From assembly GCA_019414245.1 (NCBI GenBank), contig DXMK01000002.1, positions 1 to 13,926 on the forward strand: DNA of 13,926 bases. Direction: 5' to 3'. This stretch comes from Collinsella sp. GTDB taxonomy: Bacteria; Actinomycetota; Coriobacteriia; Coriobacteriales; Coriobacteriaceae. The notes beneath the pieces were generated by a model. It saw nothing but the letters and a program-made list of their open reading frames with translations. It had not been told where the DNA came from and made no database searches. This document shows positions 1 to 6,677 of the stretch, piece by piece. Positions within the stretch are counted from its first letter, which is position 1. Every line of letters begins with the position of its first letter. A program made the translations under genes and the position numbers.

Positions 1-27
1 TCCCGGGCTGACAATTTCGACTGTAAT

Positions 28-63
28 GGACGTTCTTGTTTGACTAGTCGTTTAAGAACGTCC
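28..63. repeat. 10-bp inverted repeat around an 8-bp palindrome
   Basis: Seen directly: the arm GGACGTTCTT at 28-37 is exactly mirrored at 54-63, and the 16-nt spacer holds the perfect palindrome GACTAGTC at 42-49. No run of T follows the second arm, so a classical intrinsic terminator is unlikely. It could be a dispersed palindromic repeat, an operator, or the tail hairpin of a gene to the left of the window. Confidence 0.6.
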
Positions 64-131
64 CCGATGACTATTTGAATTGCTAATTTGTGCGGGTTGT
101 GGTTTTGTGACCTGCTGAAATTTAGGATACT

Positions 132-167
132 GTACATCTGTACGTTAACTCATCTTCGTAGTATATT
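132..167 (+). promoter_or_regulatory. Possible promoter and operator for the YhgE/Pip pair
   Basis: TATATT at 162-167 matches a -10 box at five of six positions. The expected -35 area (about 139-144) has no good hexamer but is overlapped by GTAC-ATCT-GTAC at 132-143, a short dyad placed where a repressor could block polymerase. YhgE/Pip genes are often next to TetR-type regulators, but none is visible here, so the operator role is inference. Confidence 0.3.
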
Positions 168-186
168 GCTACCCGCAAAACTCAAC

Positions 187-227
187 ACCATTGTGCTTTG
201 AGACGTTAAAGCGCCTACTACAATGGT
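187..227 (+). promoter_or_regulatory. Leader hairpin covering the first ATG
   Basis: ACCATTGT (187-194) pairs exactly with ACAATGGT (220-227), and GCTTT (195-199) pairs with AAAGC (208-212). This gives 13 pairs around the 8-nt loop GAGACGTT, with a one-sided bulge at 213-219. The ATG at 223-225 lies inside the 3' arm. In a transcript the fold would hide that ATG. It is either a control element or a sign that translation starts further downstream. Confidence 0.45.
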
Positions 228-3048
228 TGTCGATAGTACGATTCGATTTAACGACAGGATGGATGGTCCAAGCGTGAGTCTCGGCAGCAAACTATCCAAT
301 GCAAAGGTGTCCTTTGCGATATTTAAGCGCGACATTAAGCGACTGCTTGTGAACCCCGTCGCCCTGGTGGTTACCCTAGGCGTGTGCGTTATTCCCTCGC
401 TGTATGCCTGGTATAACATCGTGGCAAACTGGGATCCGTATGGAAACACCCAAGGCATCAAGATTGCTATCGCCAACAACGATCGAGGCACCCAAAACGA
501 CTTGGTGGGTGAGCTCAACGCTGGCGACAAAGTGGTCGACCAGCTCAAGGAGAATCATCAGTTGGGCTGGACGTTCGTCGACTCGACGGCCGATGCCAAG
601 GAGGGCGTCGAGAGCGGCGAGTACTATGCCGCTATCGTGATTCCCAAGAACTTCTCGGATAACCTGGTTTCGATGCTCGACGGCAACTACCATCAGCCCA
701 AGCTCACGTACTACGTCAATGAGAAGAAGAGCGCCATTGCGCCCAAGGTTACCGATACCGGTGCAAACACCATCGAGGAGCAGATCAACTCGGAATTTGT
801 CTCTACGGTAGGCAAGACTGTTGCCGGTATCGCCAAGGATGCCGGTGTCGATTTAAAGGACAAGGCAACCCAGACTCAGGACTCGCTGGCAAGTTCGGTG
901 TCCGAGGCGTCCGACACCTTGGGCGAGGTGCGCGATTCGATTGGCGATATGAATGCCGCCATCGATAAGACGAGCGGCGCTATCGCCTCGGCTGATGCGG
1001 CACTTGCCGGCTTGCAAGGCCAGGCACCGTCGCTGACGCAGGCGATCTCCCAGGGCAACGACCTGCTGAGCGAAGCTCGCACCACGGCGGGCAACTCCAT
1101 CACCTCGCTCTCCAAGGCGCTCTCGGAAGGCAGCCTTGCGCTCACCAAGACGTCGGCCTCTGCGAACGCTGCCATCGGCAAGCTGACGGGCGCGGTCACA
1201 TCTACGACCACCCGTATCGACAACTCGCTCGAGTCTCTTCAAGCGACGATCGACCACAATAAGGCCGTTATCGGGCACTTGGAGATTCTCGCCAATGACA
1301 CGTCGACAGGTTCCGAGGAAATTGACGCGCGCATTGTATCGACCATCGATTTGCTTCGAGAGCAGAATGAAAAGCTTCAGAGCATCAAGGACGGTCTGTC
1401 CGCGCAGTCGAGCGCCATGGCGAATGACGCAGCGGCTGTTTCGGGTGCCAGTGACGCTATCAATAACGCAATTCATACCGGTGCGACCAACCTTGGCCAA
1501 GCCCAGACGGACTTGGGCCAAAACGCGCTGCCGAAGGCCTCGAGCGCGCTCGACTCTTTTGCTGCCGTTTCGGGCGACCTGACCGGTATCGTCTCGGGTA
1601 TGACACCTACACTTGCAAATGCGCGCGGCACGTTGGCGCAGCTTAGCGCTACGCTCGGCCAGGCCAAGACCACGCTGTCCCAGACCGATTCCTCGCTTGC
1701 CAAGGTCCAGGACAAGCTTGCAACCGCCGCCAATGACATCGCGGCGCTGCAGACCTCCGAGTCCATGGGCGAGCTGGCCGATCTGATGGGCGTCGATGTC
1801 AATGACGTGGCAGATTTCATGGCATCTCCGGTTGAGCTCGCGTCCAAGTCGATCTATCCGGTTAAGAGCTTCGGCTCGGGCATTGCCCCGTTCTATACCA
1901 ACCTGGCGCTTTGGGTGGGCGGCTACGTGCTTATCGCCATCTACAAGCTCGAGGTCGATCGCGAAGGCATCGGCAGCTTTACCGCGCGTCAGGGCTACTT
2001 TGGCCGCTGGTTGCTCCTGGTGATCCTGGGCGCGTTGCAGGCCATCATCGTTACGGTAGGCGATCTGGTGATTGGCGTGCAGTGCGTCAGCCCGCTGCTG
2101 TTCGTGCTGGGCGGCATCGCCATTTCGTTCACCTACGTCAATATCATCTATGCGCTGTCCACCACGTTTAAGCATATCGGCAAGGCTATCGGCGTCATTC
2201 TCGTCATCGTGCAGATCCCGGGTTCGTCGGGCATGTACCCCATCGAGATGATGCCCGGCTTCTTCCAGTGGCTGCACCCGCTGCTGCCCTTTACCTACGG
2301 CATCAATCTGCTGCGCGAGACGGTCGGCGGCATGTATTCGTTCAACTACCTGTTCAACCTGTGCATTCTGGGCGTGTTCTTGATCGTGGCGCTCTTTATC
2401 GGCCTGCAGCTGCGTCCGCTGCTGCTCAACCTTAACCTGCTCTTTGATAAGCAGCTTTCCACGACGGGCCTCATGATCTGCGAGTCCAACGACCTGCCGC
2501 GCCAGCGCTATTCGCTGCGCACGGCCATGCGCGTCATGCTCGATTCCGATTCGTACCGTCGCGAGCTGCTCGATCATGCCGTGGCGTTTGAGCATCGCTA
2601 CCCGTACTACATCAAGGGCGGTTTTGCTGCCGTGGTAGGCGTGCAGGTCCTGCTCTTTGTGCTCTCGACGGTGCTCGATATCGACAATAACGGCAAGATT
2701 ATCCTGCTCGTTATCTGGATCATTTCGGTTATCGCCATCTGTGGCTGGCTCATCAACATCGAGTACATCCGTGCGAGCCTCAATACCCAGATGCGTATCT
2801 CGGCGCTTTCGGACGAGGACCTTCGCCGCGAGATGCGCGAGCACACGGCTGCCATCCCTGCTGCCCGTCGCATGTTTGGTCTCAACGCCAGCGAGCGGGG
2901 CACCAAGGACAGCGAACAGCCCACGAGCCGTCTGCCGCATATCGGTGCGCATCGTAAGGCTCAAGATGTCGACGACGTTGACAACGTAAGCGGAAACGAC
3001 GGGGACACCACCCCGCTTGGCAAGCACTCTAAAGGAGGTGAGGCATAA
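223..3048 (+). CDS. YhgE/Pip family membrane protein, long form
   Basis: A 941-residue envelope protein of the YhgE/Pip (phage infection protein) family, which has an ABC-2-permease-like fold. Visible layout: a cytoplasmic start, a membrane segment at about 45-65, the family motif WDPYGNT at 70-76, YYAAIVIPK at 134-142, a long Ser/Ala/Asp-rich helical stalk at about 195-530, then APFYT at 555-559 and about five membrane segments up to 730 containing PIEM and LPFTYGIN. Unlike its neighbour it continues with a cytoplasmic stretch, two more membrane helices (about 797-817 and 823-843) and an acidic, disordered-looking tail. The family includes a lactococcal phage-infection factor and is related to YueB/EsaA; the substrate is unknown. 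The start is uncertain: ATG 223 has no Shine-Dalgarno site and sits in a hairpin, so ATG 259 or GTG 274 are real alternatives. It is coupled to the next gene without a gap. Confidence 0.9.
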   Translation: MVVDSTIRFNDRMDGPSVSLGSKLSNAKVSFAIFKRDIKRLLVNPVALVVTLGVCVIPSLYAWYNIVANWDPYGNTQGIKIAIANNDRGTQNDLVGELNAGDKVVDQLKENHQLGWTFVDSTADAKEGVESGEYYAAIVIPKNFSDNLVSMLDGNYHQPKLTYYVNEKKSAIAPKVTDTGANTIEEQINSEFVSTVGKTVAGIAKDAGVDLKDKATQTQDSLASSVSEASDTLGEVRDSIGDMNAAIDKTSGAIASADAALAGLQGQAPSLTQAISQGNDLLSEARTTAGNSITSLSKALSEGSLALTKTSASANAAIGKLTGAVTSTTTRIDNSLESLQATIDHNKAVIGHLEILANDTSTGSEEIDARIVSTIDLLREQNEKLQSIKDGLSAQSSAMANDAAAVSGASDAINNAIHTGATNLGQAQTDLGQNALPKASSALDSFAAVSGDLTGIVSGMTPTLANARGTLAQLSATLGQAKTTLSQTDSSLAKVQDKLATAANDIAALQTSESMGELADLMGVDVNDVADFMASPVELASKSIYPVKSFGSGIAPFYTNLALWVGGYVLIAIYKLEVDREGIGSFTARQGYFGRWLLLVILGALQAIIVTVGDLVIGVQCVSPLLFVLGGIAISFTYVNIIYALSTTFKHIGKAIGVILVIVQIPGSSGMYPIEMMPGFFQWLHPLLPFTYGINLLRETVGGMYSFNYLFNLCILGVFLIVALFIGLQLRPLLLNLNLLFDKQLSTTGLMICESNDLPRQRYSLRTAMRVMLDSDSYRRELLDHAVAFEHRYPYYIKGGFAAVVGVQVLLFVLSTVLDIDNNGKIILLVIWIISVIAICGWLINIEYIRASLNTQMRISALSDEDLRREMREHTAAIPAARRMFGLNASERGTKDSEQPTSRLPHIGAHRKAQDVDDVDNVSGNDGDTTPLGKHSKGGEA

Positions 3049-3051
3049 ATG
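3031..3051 (+). promoter_or_regulatory. Shine-Dalgarno site and TAAATG coupling junction
   Basis: AAAGGAGGTG is nearly a perfect anti-16S match and forms the last codons of the upstream gene, encoding its KGGEA tail. Stop and start codons abut as TAAATG. This points to coupled, roughly equal synthesis of the two membrane proteins. Confidence 0.85.
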
Positions 3052-5238
3052 AAAAACATCCTGCACCTGTTTAAGCGCGATGTCCAAAACGTGTCCCGCT
3101 CCGTGATCGGCTTGGTTGTTGTGATGGGCCTGATCATCGTGCCGTGCCTGTACGCGTGGTTTAACATCGCCGGAAGCTGGGATCCCTACGGCAATACCGG
3201 CAACCTTAAAATTGCAGTGGTCAACACTGACGAGGGCTACGAGAGCGATCTGATTCCCGTCGAGGTCAACGTGGGCGAAAACGTAACCGCCACCCTGCGC
3301 GGCAACGAGAACTTCGACTGGGTCGTCCTCAACGACCGCGATAAGGCGATTGAGGGCGTTAAGTCGGGCGCATACTATGCGGCCGTTGTTATCCCTAAAA
3401 GTTTTAGCGCAGACATGATGACGCTCTTCTCGACCGACGTGAAGCACGCCGATATCGAGTTCTATGAGAACCAGAAGGCCAACGCCATCGCACAGATCGT
3501 GACCGAGAAGGGCTCGAGCGCCGTCCAGAGCCAGGTCAACGAGACCTTTACCAAGACCATTACGACTATCGGCCTTAAGACCGTGTCCAGCCTGCTCGAC
3601 TATATGAGCACCGACCAGGTGAGCAACTTTATCGCCAATCTGTCCTCTACACTGGGCGATTCGGTCGAGGACCTGCAGGACGTTCAGGCGAGCGCGACGT
3701 CACTCGCGGGCATTTTGAGCTCTACGTCCGATTCGTTGACATCGGCGGGTGGCATGCTCAAGCAGACGGGCACCGTTGATGAGTCGACGAAGCAGCTGAT
3801 GGAGCACGCCAAGAACGGAATCAATGATTCCAAGGAAGCGCTCAAGGCCGCCAGCGATGCCGTTGACGCGGCGATTGACGGAAGCGCGGGCTCGTTCGAC
3901 AACGTGTCCGCCGAGCTTGCGAAGGCATTCGATGCCGCGAATCAGCATGTTGACCTTACGGTGTCTCAGCTCAACGAAGCCGCAGCGGCGCTCAATACGC
4001 GTGCTGACGATATCGATGCGATGGCCGATCGGCTCCGCAACCTTGCCGACCAGGTGAGTGATGACAAGCTCAAAGACGGCCTCAAGTCCGCTGCGACGTC
4101 GCTGGGCAGAATTGCCGCGGAGTACCGTAACAATGCGAAGGACCTGACGGCGACCGCAAAGTCCCTTTCGGGCAGCATGGCGGAGGTCAACAATTCGCGT
4201 GCCGAGGTCGACCAGGCCATCGCCGATGCCAAGGCGGGTATCTCGGGTGCCAAGTCCGACTACGATTCTACGTTCTCGGTTAAGGCCAAGGAGCTCAAGA
4301 AGACCATTTCGGGCGTTCTGGATTCCCTGAACGGTATCTCGGGTGACTTGGATAGCGCCGTGAGCGGTCTGACCGACGCCTCTGGTTCGCTCGCGAAGGG
4401 TCTCTCCAAGGCTGCAAAGCTGGTCAACAAGGCTTCCAATCAGCTGGGCGAGGCGTCGGACAAGATCAGTGCCTTTAAGGACGAGCTTGATAGCGCTCTG
4501 ATCTCGGGTGACCTGGCCATGATTAAGACAATGATTGGCAGCGACCCCGAGGGCCTCGCCGTGTCGCTTTCCGGCCCCGTTGCGCTCGATCGCAAGCCGG
4601 TCTATCCGATCCGCAACTACGGCTCGGCTATGGCGCCGTTCTACACGATTCTGTCGCTATGGGTCGGCTCGATCGTACTGGCGGCCATGATGAAGGTTTC
4701 GGTTGACGATGAGCTTATCAACGAGCTCATCCCCGTGCGCCTGCACGAGATCTACCTGGGTCGCTACCTGTTCTTTGGCGGTCTGGCTCTGCTGCAGGCA
4801 ACGCTCGTGTGCGCGGGCGACATTCTGTTCTTTGGCATCCAGTGCGACAATCCCCTGCAGTTTGTGCTGGCGGGCTGGGTCGCGAGTCTAGTGTTCTCCA
4901 ATATCGTCTACACGCTTACGGTATCGTTTGGAGATATCGGCAAGGCCCTCGCCGTCGTGCTGCTGGTCATGCAGGTCGGCGGTTCGGGCGGTACGTTCCC
5001 CATCGAGATGACCGGCCCCGTGTTCCAGGCGATCTACCCGTTCCTGCCGTTTACTCACGGCATCAACGCCATGCACGCCGCCATGGCCGGTGCCTACCAT
5101 ATGGAGTACTGGATTGAGCTGGGTATCTTGGCGAGCTACCTGATTCCGTCGCTGGCCCTGGGCGTCGTCTTCCGCCGTCCGGTTATCAAAGCTAACGACT
5201 GGATCATCGAAAAGCTGGAGAGTACTAAATTAATCTAG
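3049..5238 (+). CDS. YhgE/Pip family membrane protein, short form
   Basis: A 729-residue paralogue and probable partner of the upstream protein. It has one membrane segment at about 19-40, WDPYGNT at 44-50, YYAAVVIPK at 109-117, a long polar helical region at about 175-490, VYPIRNYG and APFYT at 518-533, and then about five membrane segments to about 708, including GGSGGTFPIEM (644-654) and FLPFTHGIN (665-673). It ends shortly after the last membrane helix, the usual layout for the family. The start is secure: AAAGGAGGTG at 3031-3040 lies 8 nt before ATG 3049, and the upstream stop codon TAA (3046-3048) touches this ATG, so translation is coupled. The function in this organism is unknown. Cell-surface assembly, export or phage adsorption are possible from the family alone. 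Confidence 0.92.
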   Translation: MKNILHLFKRDVQNVSRSVIGLVVVMGLIIVPCLYAWFNIAGSWDPYGNTGNLKIAVVNTDEGYESDLIPVEVNVGENVTATLRGNENFDWVVLNDRDKAIEGVKSGAYYAAVVIPKSFSADMMTLFSTDVKHADIEFYENQKANAIAQIVTEKGSSAVQSQVNETFTKTITTIGLKTVSSLLDYMSTDQVSNFIANLSSTLGDSVEDLQDVQASATSLAGILSSTSDSLTSAGGMLKQTGTVDESTKQLMEHAKNGINDSKEALKAASDAVDAAIDGSAGSFDNVSAELAKAFDAANQHVDLTVSQLNEAAAALNTRADDIDAMADRLRNLADQVSDDKLKDGLKSAATSLGRIAAEYRNNAKDLTATAKSLSGSMAEVNNSRAEVDQAIADAKAGISGAKSDYDSTFSVKAKELKKTISGVLDSLNGISGDLDSAVSGLTDASGSLAKGLSKAAKLVNKASNQLGEASDKISAFKDELDSALISGDLAMIKTMIGSDPEGLAVSLSGPVALDRKPVYPIRNYGSAMAPFYTILSLWVGSIVLAAMMKVSVDDELINELIPVRLHEIYLGRYLFFGGLALLQATLVCAGDILFFGIQCDNPLQFVLAGWVASLVFSNIVYTLTVSFGDIGKALAVVLLVMQVGGSGGTFPIEMTGPVFQAIYPFLPFTHGINAMHAAMAGAYHMEYWIELGILASYLIPSLALGVVFRRPVIKANDWIIEKLESTKLI

Positions 5239-5278
5239 CGCAACAATGTAAACGCTGATGCTGCGGCAATGTCAGCGA

Positions 5279-5378
5279 GCGAGCCGCATTTGCGCCAAGG
5301 TGACGTGAAATGAAAGGGCGCTGACCTTCTGGTCGCGCCCTTGAAATTGAACGTCAGATTGGTGTGAATGCGGCTCGC
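5279..5378 (+). repeat. Large nested imperfect inverted repeat, possible structured RNA
   Basis: The arms 5279-5306 and 5351-5378 pair over 28 positions: 23 Watson-Crick, three G-U wobbles and one 2x2 internal loop. Inside sits a second hairpin: AAGGGCGC (5314-5321) with GCGCCCTT (5335-5342), then GACC with GGTC around a TTCT loop. The flanks of the inner stem, GAAATGA and GAAATTGA, form a purine-rich internal loop. No T-run follows. It may be a 3' processing/stability element, a small RNA, or a REP-like repeat. Confidence 0.7.
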
Positions 5379-5393
5379 GCAGCGTCGGCCGGT

Positions 5394-5415
5394 CCGCCGT
5401 TCGGTAGAACGGCGG
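5394..5415 (+). repeat. 9-bp perfect hairpin
   Basis: CCGCCGTTC (5394-5402) pairs with GAACGGCGG (5407-5415) around the tetraloop GGTA. The downstream sequence AACAAAACG has no T-run, so this is not a typical terminator. Role unknown. Confidence 0.6.
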
Positions 5416-5439
5416 AACAAAACGCTTTAGTGGGCTGGA

Positions 5440-5469
5440 TTGCACGGGTTGCTTGGTTGTTGCTACAGT
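5440..5469 (+). promoter_or_regulatory. Candidate promoter of the EamA gene
   Basis: TTGCAC (5440-5445) and TACAGT (5464-5469), separated by 18 nt, resemble sigma-70-type -35 and -10 boxes. The start point would fall near 5476, inside the first arm of the terminator that follows. Moderate match only. Confidence 0.4.
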
Positions 5470-5472
5470 AGC

Positions 5473-5510
5473 GGGGCGTGCCGGGGGTCCGGCGCGTCCC
5501 GTTTTTATTT
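5473..5510 (+). terminator. Intrinsic terminator between YhgE pair and EamA gene
   Basis: The arms 5473-5484 and 5489-5500 form 12 continuous pairs (two of them G-U) around the loop GGGT, and GTTTTTATTT follows at once. It should stop read-through from the YhgE/Pip operon, or act as an attenuator in front of the transporter gene. Confidence 0.85.
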
Positions 5511-5577
5511 GACCATGAGGCGGCACGCAGCCTTACGCGTGCGGACACCACGCCCAGTTTGAGTGTGAGGATGTTCC

Positions 5578-6561
5578 ATGGCCCAATACGCTGCCAACGA
5601 AATCGAAAACTTGCCCGATAGCCCTGTTGCTCGCGAGGACCTAGGCGCGGGCGGCACCTCCCGCGGCGCCGGCGCTCGCTCGCCGCTGTTCTGGAAAGTT
5701 CTGCTGCTTTCGGTGGCGATTATCTGGGGCTACTCCTTTACCACTATGAAGGATGCGCTCGACACCATTCCGGTGTTCGAGCTGCTCTATGTACGCTTTC
5801 TGCCCGCAGCGTTGGTCATGTTTGCCGTCTTCCACAAGCGCATCATTGCACATTTCAACGCTCGCAACCTGATCGTTGGCCTGAGTATGGGCGTGCTCAT
5901 GTGGGCGGCCTATGCGTTGCAGACGGTCGGTCTGGCACATACTACGGCGGGCAAGAATGCTTTTTTGACGGGCACGTACTGCATCCTTGTGCCGTTCGCG
6001 AGCTATTTTCTGAGCGGCGAAAAACTCACCCGCTATAACCTGGGCGCGGCACTGCTGTGCTTGGCGGGCATTGGTTTGGTGGCGCTCGATAGCGTTGAAT
6101 TCAACATCGGTGACGTCATTACGCTGGCGGGTGCGGTCTTTTTCGCCATCCAGATGGCGGTGACTGCCAAGTACGGTCGCAAAATGGACATCAACGTCAT
6201 CACGTTTTGGATGTTTGTGGGCAACGGCGTGCTGAGCCTGGCAACGTCGCTGCTATTCGAGACCCAAGCGCCTCTGTCCGTGTGGACGCCGAGCTTTATC
6301 ACTGCGATGGCGTTTCTCTCGGTGGGCTGCACATGCGTGGCTCTGCTCATCCAAAACGTCGGCCTGGCGCATGTCCCGGCCTCGACGGGCTCGCTGCTCC
6401 TTTCGATGGAGTCGCCTTCGGGTGTGCTGTTCTCGGTGCTGCTGATGGGGGAGGCGCTCACCTCGCGCCTGCTCGCCGGCTTCGCGCTCATCTTCCTGTC
6501 GATTATCTTGAGCGAGACTCACTTCGATTTTTTGCGTCGAAAGCCGCGCCCGCAATTGTAA
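5578..6561 (+). CDS. EamA/DMT superfamily transporter
   Basis: A 327-residue inner-membrane protein of the drug/metabolite transporter superfamily with about ten membrane helices in two EamA halves. The halves are visibly repeated: LQTVGLAHTTAGKNAFLTG (114-132) with its following helices resembles IQNVGLAHVPASTGSLLLS (258-276), and SGEKL (146-150) matches MGEAL (290-294) before the last helix of each half. A hydrophilic start of about 35 residues precedes the first helix (about 37-56, with AIIWGYSF). Such proteins export or exchange amino acids, nucleobases or other small metabolites; the substrate cannot be read from the sequence. ATG 5578 is supported by GAGGA at 5567-5571, 6 nt upstream. 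It has a terminator on each side, so it is probably transcribed alone. Confidence 0.93.
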   Translation: MAQYAANEIENLPDSPVAREDLGAGGTSRGAGARSPLFWKVLLLSVAIIWGYSFTTMKDALDTIPVFELLYVRFLPAALVMFAVFHKRIIAHFNARNLIVGLSMGVLMWAAYALQTVGLAHTTAGKNAFLTGTYCILVPFASYFLSGEKLTRYNLGAALLCLAGIGLVALDSVEFNIGDVITLAGAVFFAIQMAVTAKYGRKMDINVITFWMFVGNGVLSLATSLLFETQAPLSVWTPSFITAMAFLSVGCTCVALLIQNVGLAHVPASTGSLLLSMESPSGVLFSVLLMGEALTSRLLAGFALIFLSIILSETHFDFLRRKPRPQL

Positions 6562-6573
6562 ACAACTTGTTGC

Positions 6574-6600
6574 GCCGCCCTCCCGGGGCGGCATTTTTTA
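6574..6600 (+). terminator. Intrinsic terminator after the EamA gene
   Basis: GCCGCCC (6574-6580) pairs with GGGCGGC (6586-6592) around TCCCG and is followed by ATTTTTTA. It lies 12 nt after the stop codon. Confidence 0.92.
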
Positions 6601-6625
6601 TGCCTCGCCCTTAAAGTAGTACCTT

Positions 6626-6647
6626 GCACTTTATGCTATCAAAGTGC
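6626..6647. promoter_or_regulatory. Operator-like dyad over a possible -10 box
   Basis: GCACTTT (6626-6632) and AAAGTGC (6641-6647) form a perfect 7-bp dyad with an 8-nt spacer, 31 nt upstream of the amidohydrolase start. TATGCT at 6632-6637 could be the -10 box and lies inside the dyad; no good -35 box is seen. This would suit repressor control, but the regulator is unknown. Confidence 0.35.
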
Positions 6648-6677
6648 TTGCTGCAAAAACGATACTGGAGGGCATCT

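Larger units (their letters stand above)
5239..5577. other. Gene-free, hairpin-rich intergenic region
   Basis: No supported gene lies in these 339 bases. In order they hold a 6-bp dyad (CGCTGA 5253-5258 with TCAGCG 5272-5277), a 100-nt nested hairpin (5279-5378), a 9-bp perfect hairpin (5394-5415), a promoter-like sequence (5440-5469), an intrinsic terminator (5473-5510), a 6-bp hairpin (GCACGC about 5523, GCGTGC about 5537) and the ribosome site of the EamA gene. Short reading frames here lack ribosome sites and any recognisable protein character. Confidence 0.7.

Noticed and set aside
853..3447. Long minus-strand open frame of 864 codons opposite the YhgE/Pip genes
   Set aside because: It is antisense to two clear membrane-protein genes, has an arginine/histidine/glutamine-rich shadow composition and no family motifs. 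It results from high GC content.
223..5238. Type VII secretion locus (EsaA/YueB-like proteins)
   Set aside because: The two proteins share the general family layout, but no EssC-type ATPase, WXG100 protein or other secretion component occurs in the window.
5279..5505. CRISPR array or tandem repeats
   Set aside because: The hairpins here are unrelated in sequence and have no regular repeat-spacer pattern; no cas genes are nearby.
5239..5551. Three overlapping minus-strand small frames in the hairpin-rich intergenic region
   Set aside because: They read through perfect inverted repeats, which makes Arg/Pro/Thr-rich nonsense peptides, and no start signal supports them.
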